In this document: piece by piece, positions 34,918 to 43,557 of the stretch
Layout of the letters: the number at the start of each line of letters is the position of its first letter
Position numbering within the stretch: position 1 is the stretch's first letter
NCBI RefSeq assembly: GCF_013340935.1
Contig: NZ_WHOS01000027.1
Location: 1 to 64,000, forward strand
Length of the DNA: 64,000 nt
Direction: 5' to 3'
Origin: Azospirillum melinis
Lineage (GTDB): Bacteria; Pseudomonadota; Alphaproteobacteria; Azospirillales; Azospirillaceae
The notes under the pieces: model-generated
Databases searched by the model: none
Seen by the model: the letters and a program-made list of their open reading frames with translations, nothing else
Told to the model about the DNA's origin: nothing
Made by a program: the position numbers and the translations under genes

Positions 34918-36069
34918 TCAACGCCGCCAGAACAGCAGTCCCTTGCGCTTCTTGGGCGGTTCGGGCTCCGGTTCCTTTGCTTCGGGCTCATCGTCGAAGG
35001 AGAAGGCGTCGGCACTGACCGTCGGGGTGTCGTCGGCTTCGGCTTCGTCGTCGAAAGCTTTGAACGGGTCCTCGTCCTCAGCCGTCTCAGCCTCAGCCGT
35101 GCCGTCCTCCGGATCGTCCTGAACTTCGGCCGTGCTTTGCTCCGTTTCGGACGAATCCTCCTCGGTGTCGAAGGCAGCGAACGGATCGTCGGAACCGAAG
35201 GGATCCTCTTCGCCGGGCTCCTTTTCCTTTTCGTCCTCGTCGAAGCTGAAAGGATCCTTGCCGCTTTCCGTCTCCGTGTCGCTGCTGGAACCGAACGGAT
35301 CCTCCGCAGCTGTTTCAGCATCGTCATCGTCGCCGAAGCTGAACGGGTCTTTTCCGCTTTCGTCGTCGCCAAAGCTGAAGGGATCGGAGTTGCCCCCCTC
35401 TTCGTCGTCGTCGCCGAAGCTGAACGGGTTTTCGTCCGACGCGGCTTCGTCGTCATCGGTGGTCGAGGACCCGCCGGTAGCCCGCATTTCCTCTTTGAAT
35501 TGCTCCAGTTCGGCGCGGAAGCGCTCCTCCGCCTCGGACCAGCGCGCACGTTCGGCCTCGAGCGCCTCCAGCAATTCCTCTTCGCGGGCACGCGCCTTGG
35601 CGCGCTCCTCGTCGAGGGCGCGGATCAGTTCGTCCTGGCGGTCGATCATCGTCTCGTGACGCTCGTCGAGCGTGGCGATGACCTCGCGGACATACTGCTC
35701 GAATGCCTGGAACTGAAGGGCGAGGACATCCCTGTCGTCATCCGCGGCGGCAGCCTTGGCGGCCTTCCCCTTGGGGGCCGGTGCGGGCGTTTCCGCCGGG
35801 CTGGATGTCGACTTTGAAACAGAGGCGACCCGGGCTGCCTGCTGAGCCGGGCCGTCGCCGAGCCAACGCGCCACCAGGATGTAGGAGACCTGCAACTCCT
35901 CGGATATCCGCCGATAGCTCCAGCCCTGCGCCCGCAGGCGCTCGGCCATCTTCTGGCGGTCCATCTCATCGCGCGACGTTGGGGCTTGGTCGGGGATCTT
36001 GCGGCCAACGTCGCCGGCCTGATCGGCCGAGGTCAGCACGATCAATTCCTTGAATTTCCGATCGCTCAT
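34918..36069 (-). CDS. HTH/coiled-coil protein with acidic DPF-motif repeats
   Basis: The 383-residue protein has three parts. Residues about 35-72 form a helix-turn-helix of the sigma-region-4/Hin type (RQKMAERLRAQGWSYRRISEELQVSYILVARWL). Residues about 117-200 are a Glu/Arg-rich coiled coil. Residues 205-370 are extremely acidic and repetitive: one NPF and seven DPF tripeptides, several within PFSFGDD or PF-x-AFD units. The end is strongly basic (KKRKGLLFWRR). A DNA- or polar-scaffold-binding protein is plausible; no family was recognised for the repeat part. The gene is convergent to the T6SS operon and follows the regulator gene by 134 bases on the same strand. Confidence 0.75.
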   Translation of the reverse strand: MSDRKFKELIVLTSADQAGDVGRKIPDQAPTSRDEMDRQKMAERLRAQGWSYRRISEELQVSYILVARWLGDGPAQQAARVASVSKSTSSPAETPAPAPKGKAAKAAAADDDRDVLALQFQAFEQYVREVIATLDERHETMIDRQDELIRALDEERAKARAREEELLEALEAERARWSEAEERFRAELEQFKEEMRATGGSSTTDDDEAASDENPFSFGDDDEEGGNSDPFSFGDDESGKDPFSFGDDDDAETAAEDPFGSSSDTETESGKDPFSFDEDEKEKEPGEEDPFGSDDPFAAFDTEEDSSETEQSTAEVQDDPEDGTAEAETAEDEDPFKAFDDEAEADDTPTVSADAFSFDDEPEAKEPEPEPPKKRKGLLFWRR

Positions 36070-36203
36070 TCAGCCCCCGCGGCCACGCGCTTCAAGATTG
36101 TCCGGCCTTCCCGAGTGTCGCGGGTTTGCATCGCGGTTGTCGATGCCCAAACAGTCCTCATTGGTGCGGTCTGCGGACCGGCGGAAGGGTCCGCTTCAGG
36201 CCG

Positions 36204-37217
36204 TCAATTGAACGGAGGCGGATTGATGGACTGGATGTGCTCGATGTAGCGGGACATGGCGGCGATCCCCTCTTCGGTCAGTTCGACGAAGACCCGCCGG
36301 CCGTCCTGATCGTCCGCCACCCGGCGGATCAGACCGCAGCCCTTGAGGTTGGAGATGCGGCGCAAGGCGGTCGTCTGCGCAACGCCGGACGCCATACAAA
36401 GCGAGGATACCGAGATCCGCTTGCCCAGCAGGTGGTTGGTCATCAGATCCAGCAGCATGGCCCAGCAGGGATCCTCGAACAGATCCTTCGGGAAGAATTT
36501 GTCGCGGGACGCCTGCCACTGCTGGAGCGCACGAAGCGCGCGCAACCGCTCATGGTCCGATTCGGGGCGGATCGGAACGGGCTTCTTCGCCTTGGTCATG
36601 GGGACGACGCTGATCGTCGGCGCTGGAGGCGCCACCGTTCCGGCGAAGGCGTGCGGGGTGGCCGAATTCTGCCGTTCGCGCAGTGCCTTCACGGCGGCGA
36701 TCATCGCCATTCCGTGCCGGTAGGCCTCATCGAGCGCTGCGTCGTGGGGCGGGGCTTCGCGCGTGGTCTGGCTCACGGACAGCGCCCGCACCAGGGCACC
36801 GTGCAGCCGGCCGAAATCCTCCGGATCGTCCACGAAGTCGGCCACCTTGAGGTGCATCGCACGCACCACGTCACCGACCTGCGCACCGGATGCCAGGATG
36901 ATAAACTGGACGGAACGGCTGCCGATGGAGGACTGCATGCGCTCGACCAGCGCCAGCCCGTCGAAATGCGGCATCACCATCTGGACGACGACGACACCGA
37001 TTGAGGAGTCGGCCTCCAGCGTGTCGAGCGCCTGGACGATGTCGCTGGTCACCTGGATGCGGTGACCGTTGCGCAGGAAACTCTCACGCACGCGGTCGGC
37101 CGCGGGGAGGTTCTGCCCGACCACCAATATGGAAGGACCCGGTGCAACAAGCTCCGTGCTGGTCTCCACCGGTCGGATCGGCCACGTCAACGGTCGCTCG
37201 ATTTCGATCCGCATCAT
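36204..37217 (-). CDS. Degenerate-receiver protein with C-terminal MarR-like winged helix
   Basis: The 337-residue protein has a CheY-like fold at about 28-145 and a MarR-type winged helix at about 235-330 (WAMLLDLMTNHLLGKRISVSSLCMASGVAQTTALRRISNLKGCGLIRRVADDQDGRRVFVELTEEG). In the receiver part the acidic pair reads GQ (ILVVGQNLP), the phosphoacceptor position is Gln79 (VVVQMVMPHFDG) and the conserved Lys before Pro is Asp. Phosphorylation is therefore unlikely; dimerisation or ligand binding may control it. A start at 37217 or 37214 follows AGAGGGTAGG. It is divergent from the sensor/ATP-grasp cassette and may regulate it or the T6SS. Confidence 0.85.
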   Translation of the reverse strand: MMRIEIERPLTWPIRPVETSTELVAPGPSILVVGQNLPAADRVRESFLRNGHRIQVTSDIVQALDTLEADSSIGVVVVQMVMPHFDGLALVERMQSSIGSRSVQFIILASGAQVGDVVRAMHLKVADFVDDPEDFGRLHGALVRALSVSQTTREAPPHDAALDEAYRHGMAMIAAVKALRERQNSATPHAFAGTVAPPAPTISVVPMTKAKKPVPIRPESDHERLRALRALQQWQASRDKFFPKDLFEDPCWAMLLDLMTNHLLGKRISVSSLCMASGVAQTTALRRISNLKGCGLIRRVADDQDGRRVFVELTEEGIAAMSRYIEHIQSINPPPFN

Positions 37218-37653
37218 CCTACCCTCTGGGTTGCGATGTAGCTATGCCCATAGTAGGTACCACAACGGGCGGCAGTATGAAAAGAAGCGATGTAGCACGG
37301 ATGGGCATAAACTTCCGTGATCTCCCGAATTTGCGGAAACAATGCTGTGACACGACTCACGCTTATTCGGATGGTTGATGCAATTACCCCGCAATTGTCA
37401 TGTTACAGCTTAGAAATATTAGATTGTTCTTGAAGGAAGCGAAGCTATCGCTCAGATTGTGGTGATATTACTTAAGTCGTAAGCGCACGAAATGAATGCC
37501 TGCTCCGGCCAGTGCACGCCGGACGCGTCCACTCTGGACCCGTCTCGTCCTCTGGGTCGGTGAATTTGCGTTAAGGTCGGCTGAACCCGAGTTCCAGGCC
37601 CGGCAGCAAAGCCGAGCAGACAAATCTGCGATCAGCCAAGCGACCGACCGACA
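37218..37653. promoter_or_regulatory. 436-base divergent regulatory region, AT-richer than surroundings
   Basis: No gene is supported here. The middle (about 37300-37490) is clearly richer in A+T than neighbouring DNA. A possible plus-strand sigma-70 promoter is TTGTCA (37395-37400), 17 bases, ATTAGA (37418-37423), which is weak. A repeated gcaatt motif (37380-37396) sits over it and could be an operator for the adjacent MarR-like regulator. These are suggestions from inspection only. Confidence 0.4.
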
Positions 37654-38430
37654 ATGCGATTGACCCTGTCGACCAAGATCATGCTCCTGCTTCAGGTGGC
37701 GCTGTGCTTCGCGCTCGCCTCCACCGCGGTGCTCTCGTATCTCAAAATGGAGCGCATGGTGGAGGAGACGGTGGCTTCGCGCTTCCGGGTCGTTGCCCAT
37801 GGGTTGTCGAGCGAGGTCGAAGGTGCGGTGAGCCTCGGCGTGGCGCTGAACGCGTTGCGCAACCTCGACGAGATGATCCAGCGCGCCCTGGTGCGCGACC
37901 TCCAGATCACCGGCTTGATGCTGTTCAACGACCGGGGCGAGGTGCTGGGCGCTGCCGGCGGCAGTGCGGTCCGGGGCACGCTGCCCGACAGCTGGCTCGC
38001 GGCCTTCCACCGTGACGGCAAGACCGACCGGGGAGCGAAGATCGTCGACGGCGGCTCCCAGGTGCTGCTGCTCAGCATCGGCAACGCCTATGGCGGCGTG
38101 GCCGGCGGCGTCGCGCTGACCTACTCCCTGGACGCCTTGCGCGCGGGCATCCGCGGTACGATTCCGGAGCTGGCGATCTCCGGCGCGATCAACCTCGCCA
38201 CCTGCTACGTCATCAGCATACTCGTCGTCTGGCTGGTGATGCGGCGCCTTCAGCGGTCCCTGCGGGAGGCGGCGGTCATCGTCGAGGCCGCGACCGACGG
38301 CGGCCGGCCGGTCGTTCCGCCGGAGATCGCGGCGTTCGCTCCGGGACTTGCCGGTTTCGTGGACCGCGTGTCCGCGCGACGCCGGCAAGGCATGGACGAG
38401 CGCAAGGCGGCGCCGGTGGAGGTCGCGTGA
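37654..38430 (+). CDS. Membrane-anchored sensor-like protein, paralogous in layout to 17593
   Basis: The 258-residue protein has TM1 (about 8-29) and a periplasmic domain of about 140 residues with the pattern AVSLGVALNALRNLDEMIQRAL followed by ITGLMLFNDRGEVLG. TM2 lies at about 172-194, with a short cytoplasmic helix after it. There is no recognised output domain. Length and order of elements match the protein at 17593, which likewise precedes a sensor/12-TM fusion. Its stop shares one base with the next start (TGATG). It probably senses a periplasmic small molecule in partnership with the following gene. Confidence 0.75.
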   Translation: MRLTLSTKIMLLLQVALCFALASTAVLSYLKMERMVEETVASRFRVVAHGLSSEVEGAVSLGVALNALRNLDEMIQRALVRDLQITGLMLFNDRGEVLGAAGGSAVRGTLPDSWLAAFHRDGKTDRGAKIVDGGSQVLLLSIGNAYGGVAGGVALTYSLDALRAGIRGTIPELAISGAINLATCYVISILVVWLVMRRLQRSLREAAVIVEAATDGGRPVVPPEIAAFAPGLAGFVDRVSARRRQGMDERKAAPVEVA

Positions 38431-40430
38431 TGGACCTCACCTTCATCAAGCGGCTGAACTGGCTGCTCACCGGTCTCGTGTCGGTTCTCATGCTGGTCAG
38501 CCTCGTCGTCCAGACCTCCCACTTCAACACGCTCTTCCGTCCCCAGGCGGAGCCGGAGCTGGCGCGCAAGGCGGAGGTCGTCGGCAGCTACATCGTCGCG
38601 CAGATCGACCGGGCGGTGTCGCTGGGCTTCGAGGTCGAGAAGCTCAACGGGGTGGACGAAATCCTCGCCGACGCCCTCGCGGTCAATCCGGACGTCAACT
38701 ACATCGCGCTGATGGTCGGCGACCGGATCGCCGCGTTCGCCGGCGCCCCGGACGCGCGTGCCGGCGATGTGCTGGCGGCGCGCGACGCCGATGGTGCGGT
38801 GGCCGGGCGTTACATCGATGCCGCCTTGACCGTCGGCGGTGGTGTGCCGGCGCTCCTGCATGTCGGCGTCCCGTCCGGCTCGGTCGAAGCGGCGCTCAAC
38901 GACATCGTCTTCGATCTCGGGTCGGTGCTGATCGTCGCCATCCTTCTGAACATCGAAATCCTGCTGCTGGTGGTCGGCAGTTCGGTGACTGCACCGCTTC
39001 AGCGGGTGGGCGACGTTCTCAAGGAGGGTGCGGAGGGCAGGCTGACCCTGCGGACCGGGCTGCGCGGACGCGACGAGGTGGGACATCTCGGCCGCGCCAT
39101 AGACCGCGCGCTCGACGTCATGCGCGATACGGACGGGGCCGCCCCACGTCAGCAGGGCGCAAAAGCGGCCGAGGCGCCCGCCGCTGCCGACCGCATCGTG
39201 ACGATGCAGAGGATCAGCGAGCTGCGTTTCGCCATCTTCGTCTTCGCCCTGGCGGAGGAACTGACCCGCACCTTCCTGTCCGTCTATATCAAGGATCTCT
39301 TCGAGCCGGTGCCCGGCCTGAGCAAGGAGCTGGTGATCGGCGCGCCCATCGCGCTGTTCATGCTGCTCTGGGCCGTCGCCCAGCCGATTGCCGGCAACGT
39401 GTCGGAGCGCCGGGGCCGCCGCACCGTTTTCCTTGCCGGCGCGGTGTTCTCGGCGCTTGGGCTGCTGGGATCCGGCCTGGCGACGGATCTGATCCAGCTC
39501 ATCGTCGCCCGGTGCCTGACCGCGGTCGGCTACGCCAGCGTCTTCATCGCCGCGCAGGGCTTCGTCATCGATGCCACCGACCCGCGCCGGCGCGCCGGCG
39601 CCATCGCGCTCTATGCCGGCGGCATCCTGACGGCCGGCGTCTGCGGTCCGGCCATCGGCGGTGTCGTCGCCGACCAGATCGGCTTCCGCATGACCTTCAT
39701 CGTCTCCGCGTCGCTGGCCCTGGCGGCGGCCCTGATGGCGTGGCACCTCCTGCCCAGGCATGTCGACAGCGGCAAGGCCAAGACCCGTGGGCTGAGGCTG
39801 CGCGACGTCGGCGTGTGCCTGACCAATCCGCGCTTCGTGGCGGTGACCCTGTTCAGCGCCGTGCCGGCGAAGTTCGGTTTGACCGCCCTGCTGTTCTTCC
39901 TGCTGCCGCTGGCGCTGGACGACAGCGGGGTCAGCCAGTCGTGGATCGGCCGCGTGCTTCTTCTCTACTGGCTGATGATGATCGTGGCGTCGCCGCTGGT
40001 GGCACACCTGTCCGACCGTTCGGGGCGGAGAACCCCGTTCCTGGCGATCGGCGGGGTGATCGCCGCGGGTGCCGCCTATGTGCTGGCGAATTCCGGGACG
40101 CTGCCGATGACCATCACCGGCGTCGCCCTGCTCGGCCTTGCCCATGCGCTGGTCAACACCCCGCAGATGGCGCTTCTGGCGGAATCCTGCGTGCGTGAGC
40201 GTTCCACGCTCGGCGAGACCACGGTGATCGGCATGTTCCGGCTGATCGAGCGCATGGGGTCGGTGGTCGCACCGTTCCTGGCCGGCCTGTTCCTCGCCTA
40301 TTACGGCTACCACGGCGCCATGAAGGGCATTGGCATCGTGCTGGCCGCCTGTGTCGCCGCCCAGCTTCTCCTGCTGGCCGCCACCGGCGGGCGGCCCTCC
40401 GCTGACCTCCCCCAGAAGGACCCGGCATGA
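38430..40430 (+). CDS. Sensor-HAMP-MFS fusion transporter
   Basis: From the ATG at 38430 the protein is 666 residues. TM1 (about 12-32) is followed by a Cache-like periplasmic domain containing AVSLGFEVEKLNGVDEILADAL, then TM2 (about 170-192). A HAMP-like linker, SVTAPLQRVGDVLKEGAEGRLTLRTGLRGRDEVGHLGRAID, comes next. A complete 12-TM MFS domain from residue about 258 includes the loop 2-3 signature GNVSERRGRRTVFLAG and a second HLSDRSGRRTPF. This is an unusual union of chemoreceptor-type input and a transporter. A GTG three bases upstream is an alternative start. Overlap with the next gene is ATGA. Confidence 0.85.
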   Translation: MDLTFIKRLNWLLTGLVSVLMLVSLVVQTSHFNTLFRPQAEPELARKAEVVGSYIVAQIDRAVSLGFEVEKLNGVDEILADALAVNPDVNYIALMVGDRIAAFAGAPDARAGDVLAARDADGAVAGRYIDAALTVGGGVPALLHVGVPSGSVEAALNDIVFDLGSVLIVAILLNIEILLLVVGSSVTAPLQRVGDVLKEGAEGRLTLRTGLRGRDEVGHLGRAIDRALDVMRDTDGAAPRQQGAKAAEAPAAADRIVTMQRISELRFAIFVFALAEELTRTFLSVYIKDLFEPVPGLSKELVIGAPIALFMLLWAVAQPIAGNVSERRGRRTVFLAGAVFSALGLLGSGLATDLIQLIVARCLTAVGYASVFIAAQGFVIDATDPRRRAGAIALYAGGILTAGVCGPAIGGVVADQIGFRMTFIVSASLALAAALMAWHLLPRHVDSGKAKTRGLRLRDVGVCLTNPRFVAVTLFSAVPAKFGLTALLFFLLPLALDDSGVSQSWIGRVLLLYWLMMIVASPLVAHLSDRSGRRTPFLAIGGVIAAGAAYVLANSGTLPMTITGVALLGLAHALVNTPQMALLAESCVRERSTLGETTVIGMFRLIERMGSVVAPFLAGLFLAYYGYHGAMKGIGIVLAACVAAQLLLLAATGGRPSADLPQKDPA

Positions 40431-41494
40431 CCTCCGTGACCCGACGCTCGCTGCTCCTCGGCTCCGCCGGCGCGCTCCTGGCATCCGGCCCGGCCGCGGC
40501 CGCCGTGACGGGTGCTCCGGCGGGAGCCCCGGTGCCCAATCCGGCCACGGCCGGGCGTGGCAACCGGCCCGCCAGCATCATCGTGCTGACTCCGCGCAAG
40601 GATGTCGGCGACGTGCTCGGATTCCGCGATCTGCTCGAATCCATGGGCATGCAGGCGAAAATCGACGTGCGCGAGGTGCAGCAGGCGTCCGCGGTCGCCG
40701 GCATGCTGCCGGACATCCGCGCCGCCCGCCCCGACCTCGTGCTTACCGTCTTCACGCCGCTGACGCTGGCGACCGTCGGCCGCTACGACGATCCCGATCC
40801 GTCGAAGTTCCTGACGGATGTGCCGGTGGTCTTCACCTCCGTCACCGACCCGGTCGCCTCTCGCATCGTCCGCTCGCTGGATCAGCCGGGCCGGGCGGTG
40901 ACCGGCACCCGGCACATCGCTCCGGTGGCGGTCCAGCTGAAGACGATGCTGGCCTACCGGCGCTGGAAGAAGATCGCGGCGGTCTACAACCCGGCCGAAG
41001 AGAACATGGTCGTCGCCGTCCGCGACCTGAAGGAGGAGGCGGCCCGCCAGGGGGTTGAGATCATCGACGGTGCGGTTCCCCGCGATGGAGCCGGCAGGCC
41101 GAATCCCGATGCCATTCCCGACCTCATCCGGGACGTGGCGCGGGCCGGGGCGGAACTGGTCTACATCGGCCCGGACACGCTGGTGGCGTCGAACAACAGC
41201 CAGGCGGTGGCCGACGCCGCTCTGGCCAACAATGTCGCCACCTTCTGTTCCACCGAGCTGCCGATCCGCCGCTCCGGCCTGCTGATGGGGCTGGTGAGCC
41301 CGGCGGTCAACGTCGGCCGGTTCGCCGGGCTGAAGGCCTACGACATCCTGAGCGGAGCCAAGCCGGCCACGGCGATACCGGTGGAGACGCTGAACCGCTT
41401 CTCCCTGCTGTTGCGCATCAACACCGCCAAGCGCCTCGACCTTTATCCGCCGATGCGCCTGCTCAACATCGCCGAAATCGTCAAGGATGCCTGA
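40427..41494 (+). CDS. PF04392-type (TrpX-like) periplasmic substrate-binding protein
   Basis: The 355-residue protein has an N-terminal export signal with a twin Arg (TRRSLLLGSAGALLASGPAAAA). The ABC_sub_bind fold has two lobes: DVGDVLGFRDLLESMGM, then VPVVFTSVTDPVASRIVRSLDQPGRAVTGT and GLLMGLVSPAVNVGRFAGLKAYDIL. Related proteins bind aromatic or other amino-acid-like ligands. No ABC permease or ATPase lies nearby, so it may deliver ligand to the sensor domains of the two preceding genes. ATGA overlap with the MFS gene. Confidence 0.87.
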   Translation: MTSVTRRSLLLGSAGALLASGPAAAAVTGAPAGAPVPNPATAGRGNRPASIIVLTPRKDVGDVLGFRDLLESMGMQAKIDVREVQQASAVAGMLPDIRAARPDLVLTVFTPLTLATVGRYDDPDPSKFLTDVPVVFTSVTDPVASRIVRSLDQPGRAVTGTRHIAPVAVQLKTMLAYRRWKKIAAVYNPAEENMVVAVRDLKEEAARQGVEIIDGAVPRDGAGRPNPDAIPDLIRDVARAGAELVYIGPDTLVASNNSQAVADAALANNVATFCSTELPIRRSGLLMGLVSPAVNVGRFAGLKAYDILSGAKPATAIPVETLNRFSLLLRINTAKRLDLYPPMRLLNIAEIVKDA

Positions 41495-41495
41495 C

Positions 41496-42293
41496 ATGCC
41501 GGTCGTGTCCTCTCCGTTACAGAGTCTCCATCAAGGCATTCTGGGCCTGTGCAACGGACAGCCTTCCGGCATTCCCTACCGCGTGCGTTTCCTCGACGCC
41601 GACGATCTTCCGGCGCTGGAGGAGTTCCGCGCCTTCATCTTCGGCAGCCTTCCGGACATCGACGCCTATTTCCCGGAAACGCCGGAATTCTCCGGCCTGC
41701 ATATGGCCGAGCGCGGTGTCACGCTCGGCCTGGAGACGCACGGCGCGCCGGGCGGCAACCGCCTCATCGGCTGCGCTGTTCTCGGCCTGCCACAACCGGG
41801 GATGCCGGCCTTCGCCGATGACCTGCCGGGCGGAGGCCCCGATGTGACGGCTACCGCCCACATGTCGAGCTGCATGGTGCATACCGACTTCCGGGGCAAC
41901 GGGCTCCAGCGCCTTCTGGTGACCATGCGCACGCTGTACGCCCTGGGGGCCGGCCGGCCGCACCTGCTGAGCCGGGTGGCGCTGTCCAACCCGGTCAGCC
42001 TCTCCAACATGCTGGCGTCCGGCTTCACCGCCCGTCGCATCCTGGTGATGCACAGCGGCCGGCTGCGCTACCTGCTGCACCGCGACATGCAGGCGCCGCC
42101 GCCGGCCTTCGAGCCCGGAACCGACCGTGCCCTGCGCGTCGCGGACCATGCGGCGCAGAACGCCGCCTTCGAGGCGGGGCTGGTCGGGCGCACCGTCACC
42201 TTCTGCGGCGACGAGCCCTTCATGATCTACGCCCGCCCGGCTGCCGCCGCCCGCCGTGCGGCCGCTCCTGCCGAACTGGAGGTCATCCCATGA
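41496..42293 (+). CDS. GNAT-like acyltransferase
   Basis: From the ATG at 41496 (AAGGA eight bases upstream) the protein is 265 residues; an ATG at 41487 would lack a ribosome-binding site. The region from about 25 to 200 follows the GNAT order: YRVRFLDADDLPALEEFRAF, then NRLIGCAVLGLP and MSSCMVHTDFRGNGLQRLLVTMRTLYALGAG, where DFRGNGLQRLL resembles the acetyl-CoA pyrophosphate loop (R/Q-x-x-G-x-G/A). The alanine-rich C-terminus is unassigned. Between a binding protein and an ATP-grasp ligase, it may acylate a product or intermediate of that ligase. ATGA overlap with the next gene. Confidence 0.72.
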   Translation: MPVVSSPLQSLHQGILGLCNGQPSGIPYRVRFLDADDLPALEEFRAFIFGSLPDIDAYFPETPEFSGLHMAERGVTLGLETHGAPGGNRLIGCAVLGLPQPGMPAFADDLPGGGPDVTATAHMSSCMVHTDFRGNGLQRLLVTMRTLYALGAGRPHLLSRVALSNPVSLSNMLASGFTARRILVMHSGRLRYLLHRDMQAPPPAFEPGTDRALRVADHAAQNAAFEAGLVGRTVTFCGDEPFMIYARPAAAARRAAAPAELEVIP

Positions 42294-43531
42294 GGACAGC
42301 GATCGTCGTCGATCCCTACTCGACCGGACATCTGCTCGCTCCGCGGCTTCGCGCGCGCGGTTACCGCGTCATCGCGGTGCAGAGCCGTCCCGATCTCGCG
42401 CCCTCGCTGCTTCTCAGCTATGTTCCCGGCGATTTCGACGAGCTGGTCCTGTTCGACGGCGACCTCCCGGCCCTGGCCGAGCGGATGCGGGCGCACGGCC
42501 CCTCCTTCGTGCTGCCCGGCAACGAGTCCGCCGTGGAACTGGCCGACGCGCTCGGTGCGGCGCTGGGCACGCCGGGCAACACGCCCAAGCTGACGGCGGC
42601 GCGTCGCAACAAATACATGATGATCGAGCGGCTGGGCGCCGCCGGCCTGCTGACGGCCCGGCAGACCATGGTGGAGTCGGGGGCGGAGGCGGTGGAGTGG
42701 GCGGCGGGCGCCGGCTGGCCGGTGGTCGCCAAGCCGCTCGACAGCGCCTCCACCGACCATGTCTATTTCTGCGACGGCACTCCGGCGCTGCGCGAGGCCG
42801 TGGAGTCGATCCTCTCCAGCCGCAATTTCTGCGGCACGCCGAACCGGCGGGCGCTGGTGCAGACCTATCTGGACGGCGCCGAGTATGTGGTCAACACGGT
42901 GAGCCGCAATGGCCGCCACTATGTCTGCGACGTGCTGCAGTCGGCCAAGCGCACGCTGAACGGCTCGCCCTTCGTTTACGACTATTACCGCCTTCTGCCG
43001 CCGGATGACGAGCGGTCCGTCCAGCTGATGTCCTACATCCAGCGCACGCTCGACGCGCTGGAGATCACCGACGGCGCCGCCCATGCCGAAGTGCGGCTCA
43101 CCTCCCGCGGACCGGCGCTGGTGGAGATCGCCGCCCGGGCCATGGGGCCGGCGGGCTCGACCACGGCGATAGGTCATGGCACCGGCCACGATCAGGTGGA
43201 TCTGCTGGTCGAGGCCTTCGACAGCGGAGTCTGCCCCGGTGGTCCCGATGGACATTACCGCTTCCTGGCCGACGCCATGGTGCTCTACCTGCCGGTGCTG
43301 GTCTCCGGCCGTGTGGAGGCGCTCCCCGACCTCGGCGTGCTGGACCGGTTCGAGAGCGTCCGCGGCTACGGCATCGTGCCGCGCATCGGTGCCCATATCG
43401 TCCCGACGCTCGACCTGACACAGGTGTTGGCGAAGATCTACCTCTCCCATGCTGACCGCGCCGTGTTCGAACGCGATTGGGCGGCGATCCGTGGAATGGA
43501 GGAGAGTCTGCAGCCGGTGGTGACCCCCTGA
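42290..43531 (+). CDS. ATP-grasp amino-acid/peptide ligase-like enzyme
   Basis: The 413-residue protein has an N-terminal Rossmann-like pre-ATP-grasp domain (TAIVVDPYSTGHLLAPRLRARGYRVIAVQSR). The ATP-grasp core contains NKYMMIERLGAAGLLTARQ, WPVVAKPLDSASTDHVYFC, ALVQTYLDGAEYVVNTV and a metal-binding end with HAEVRLTSRGPALVEIAARAMG. This set is typical of L-amino-acid alpha-ligases and dapdiamide-type ligases, which join a carboxylate to an amine using ATP. The substrate is unknown. It is the last gene of the sensor/MFS/binding-protein/GNAT cassette, all linked by 1-4-base overlaps or a 1-base gap. Confidence 0.85.
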   Translation: MRTAIVVDPYSTGHLLAPRLRARGYRVIAVQSRPDLAPSLLLSYVPGDFDELVLFDGDLPALAERMRAHGPSFVLPGNESAVELADALGAALGTPGNTPKLTAARRNKYMMIERLGAAGLLTARQTMVESGAEAVEWAAGAGWPVVAKPLDSASTDHVYFCDGTPALREAVESILSSRNFCGTPNRRALVQTYLDGAEYVVNTVSRNGRHYVCDVLQSAKRTLNGSPFVYDYYRLLPPDDERSVQLMSYIQRTLDALEITDGAAHAEVRLTSRGPALVEIAARAMGPAGSTTAIGHGTGHDQVDLLVEAFDSGVCPGGPDGHYRFLADAMVLYLPVLVSGRVEALPDLGVLDRFESVRGYGIVPRIGAHIVPTLDLTQVLAKIYLSHADRAVFERDWAAIRGMEESLQPVVTP

Positions 43532-43557
43532 AGCAATCGACCCGCAAGGAGGAATAG

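Noticed and set aside
37218..37653. Short plus-strand frames in the divergent region
   Set aside because: No ribosome-binding site or protein-like composition; the region is better explained as regulatory DNA.
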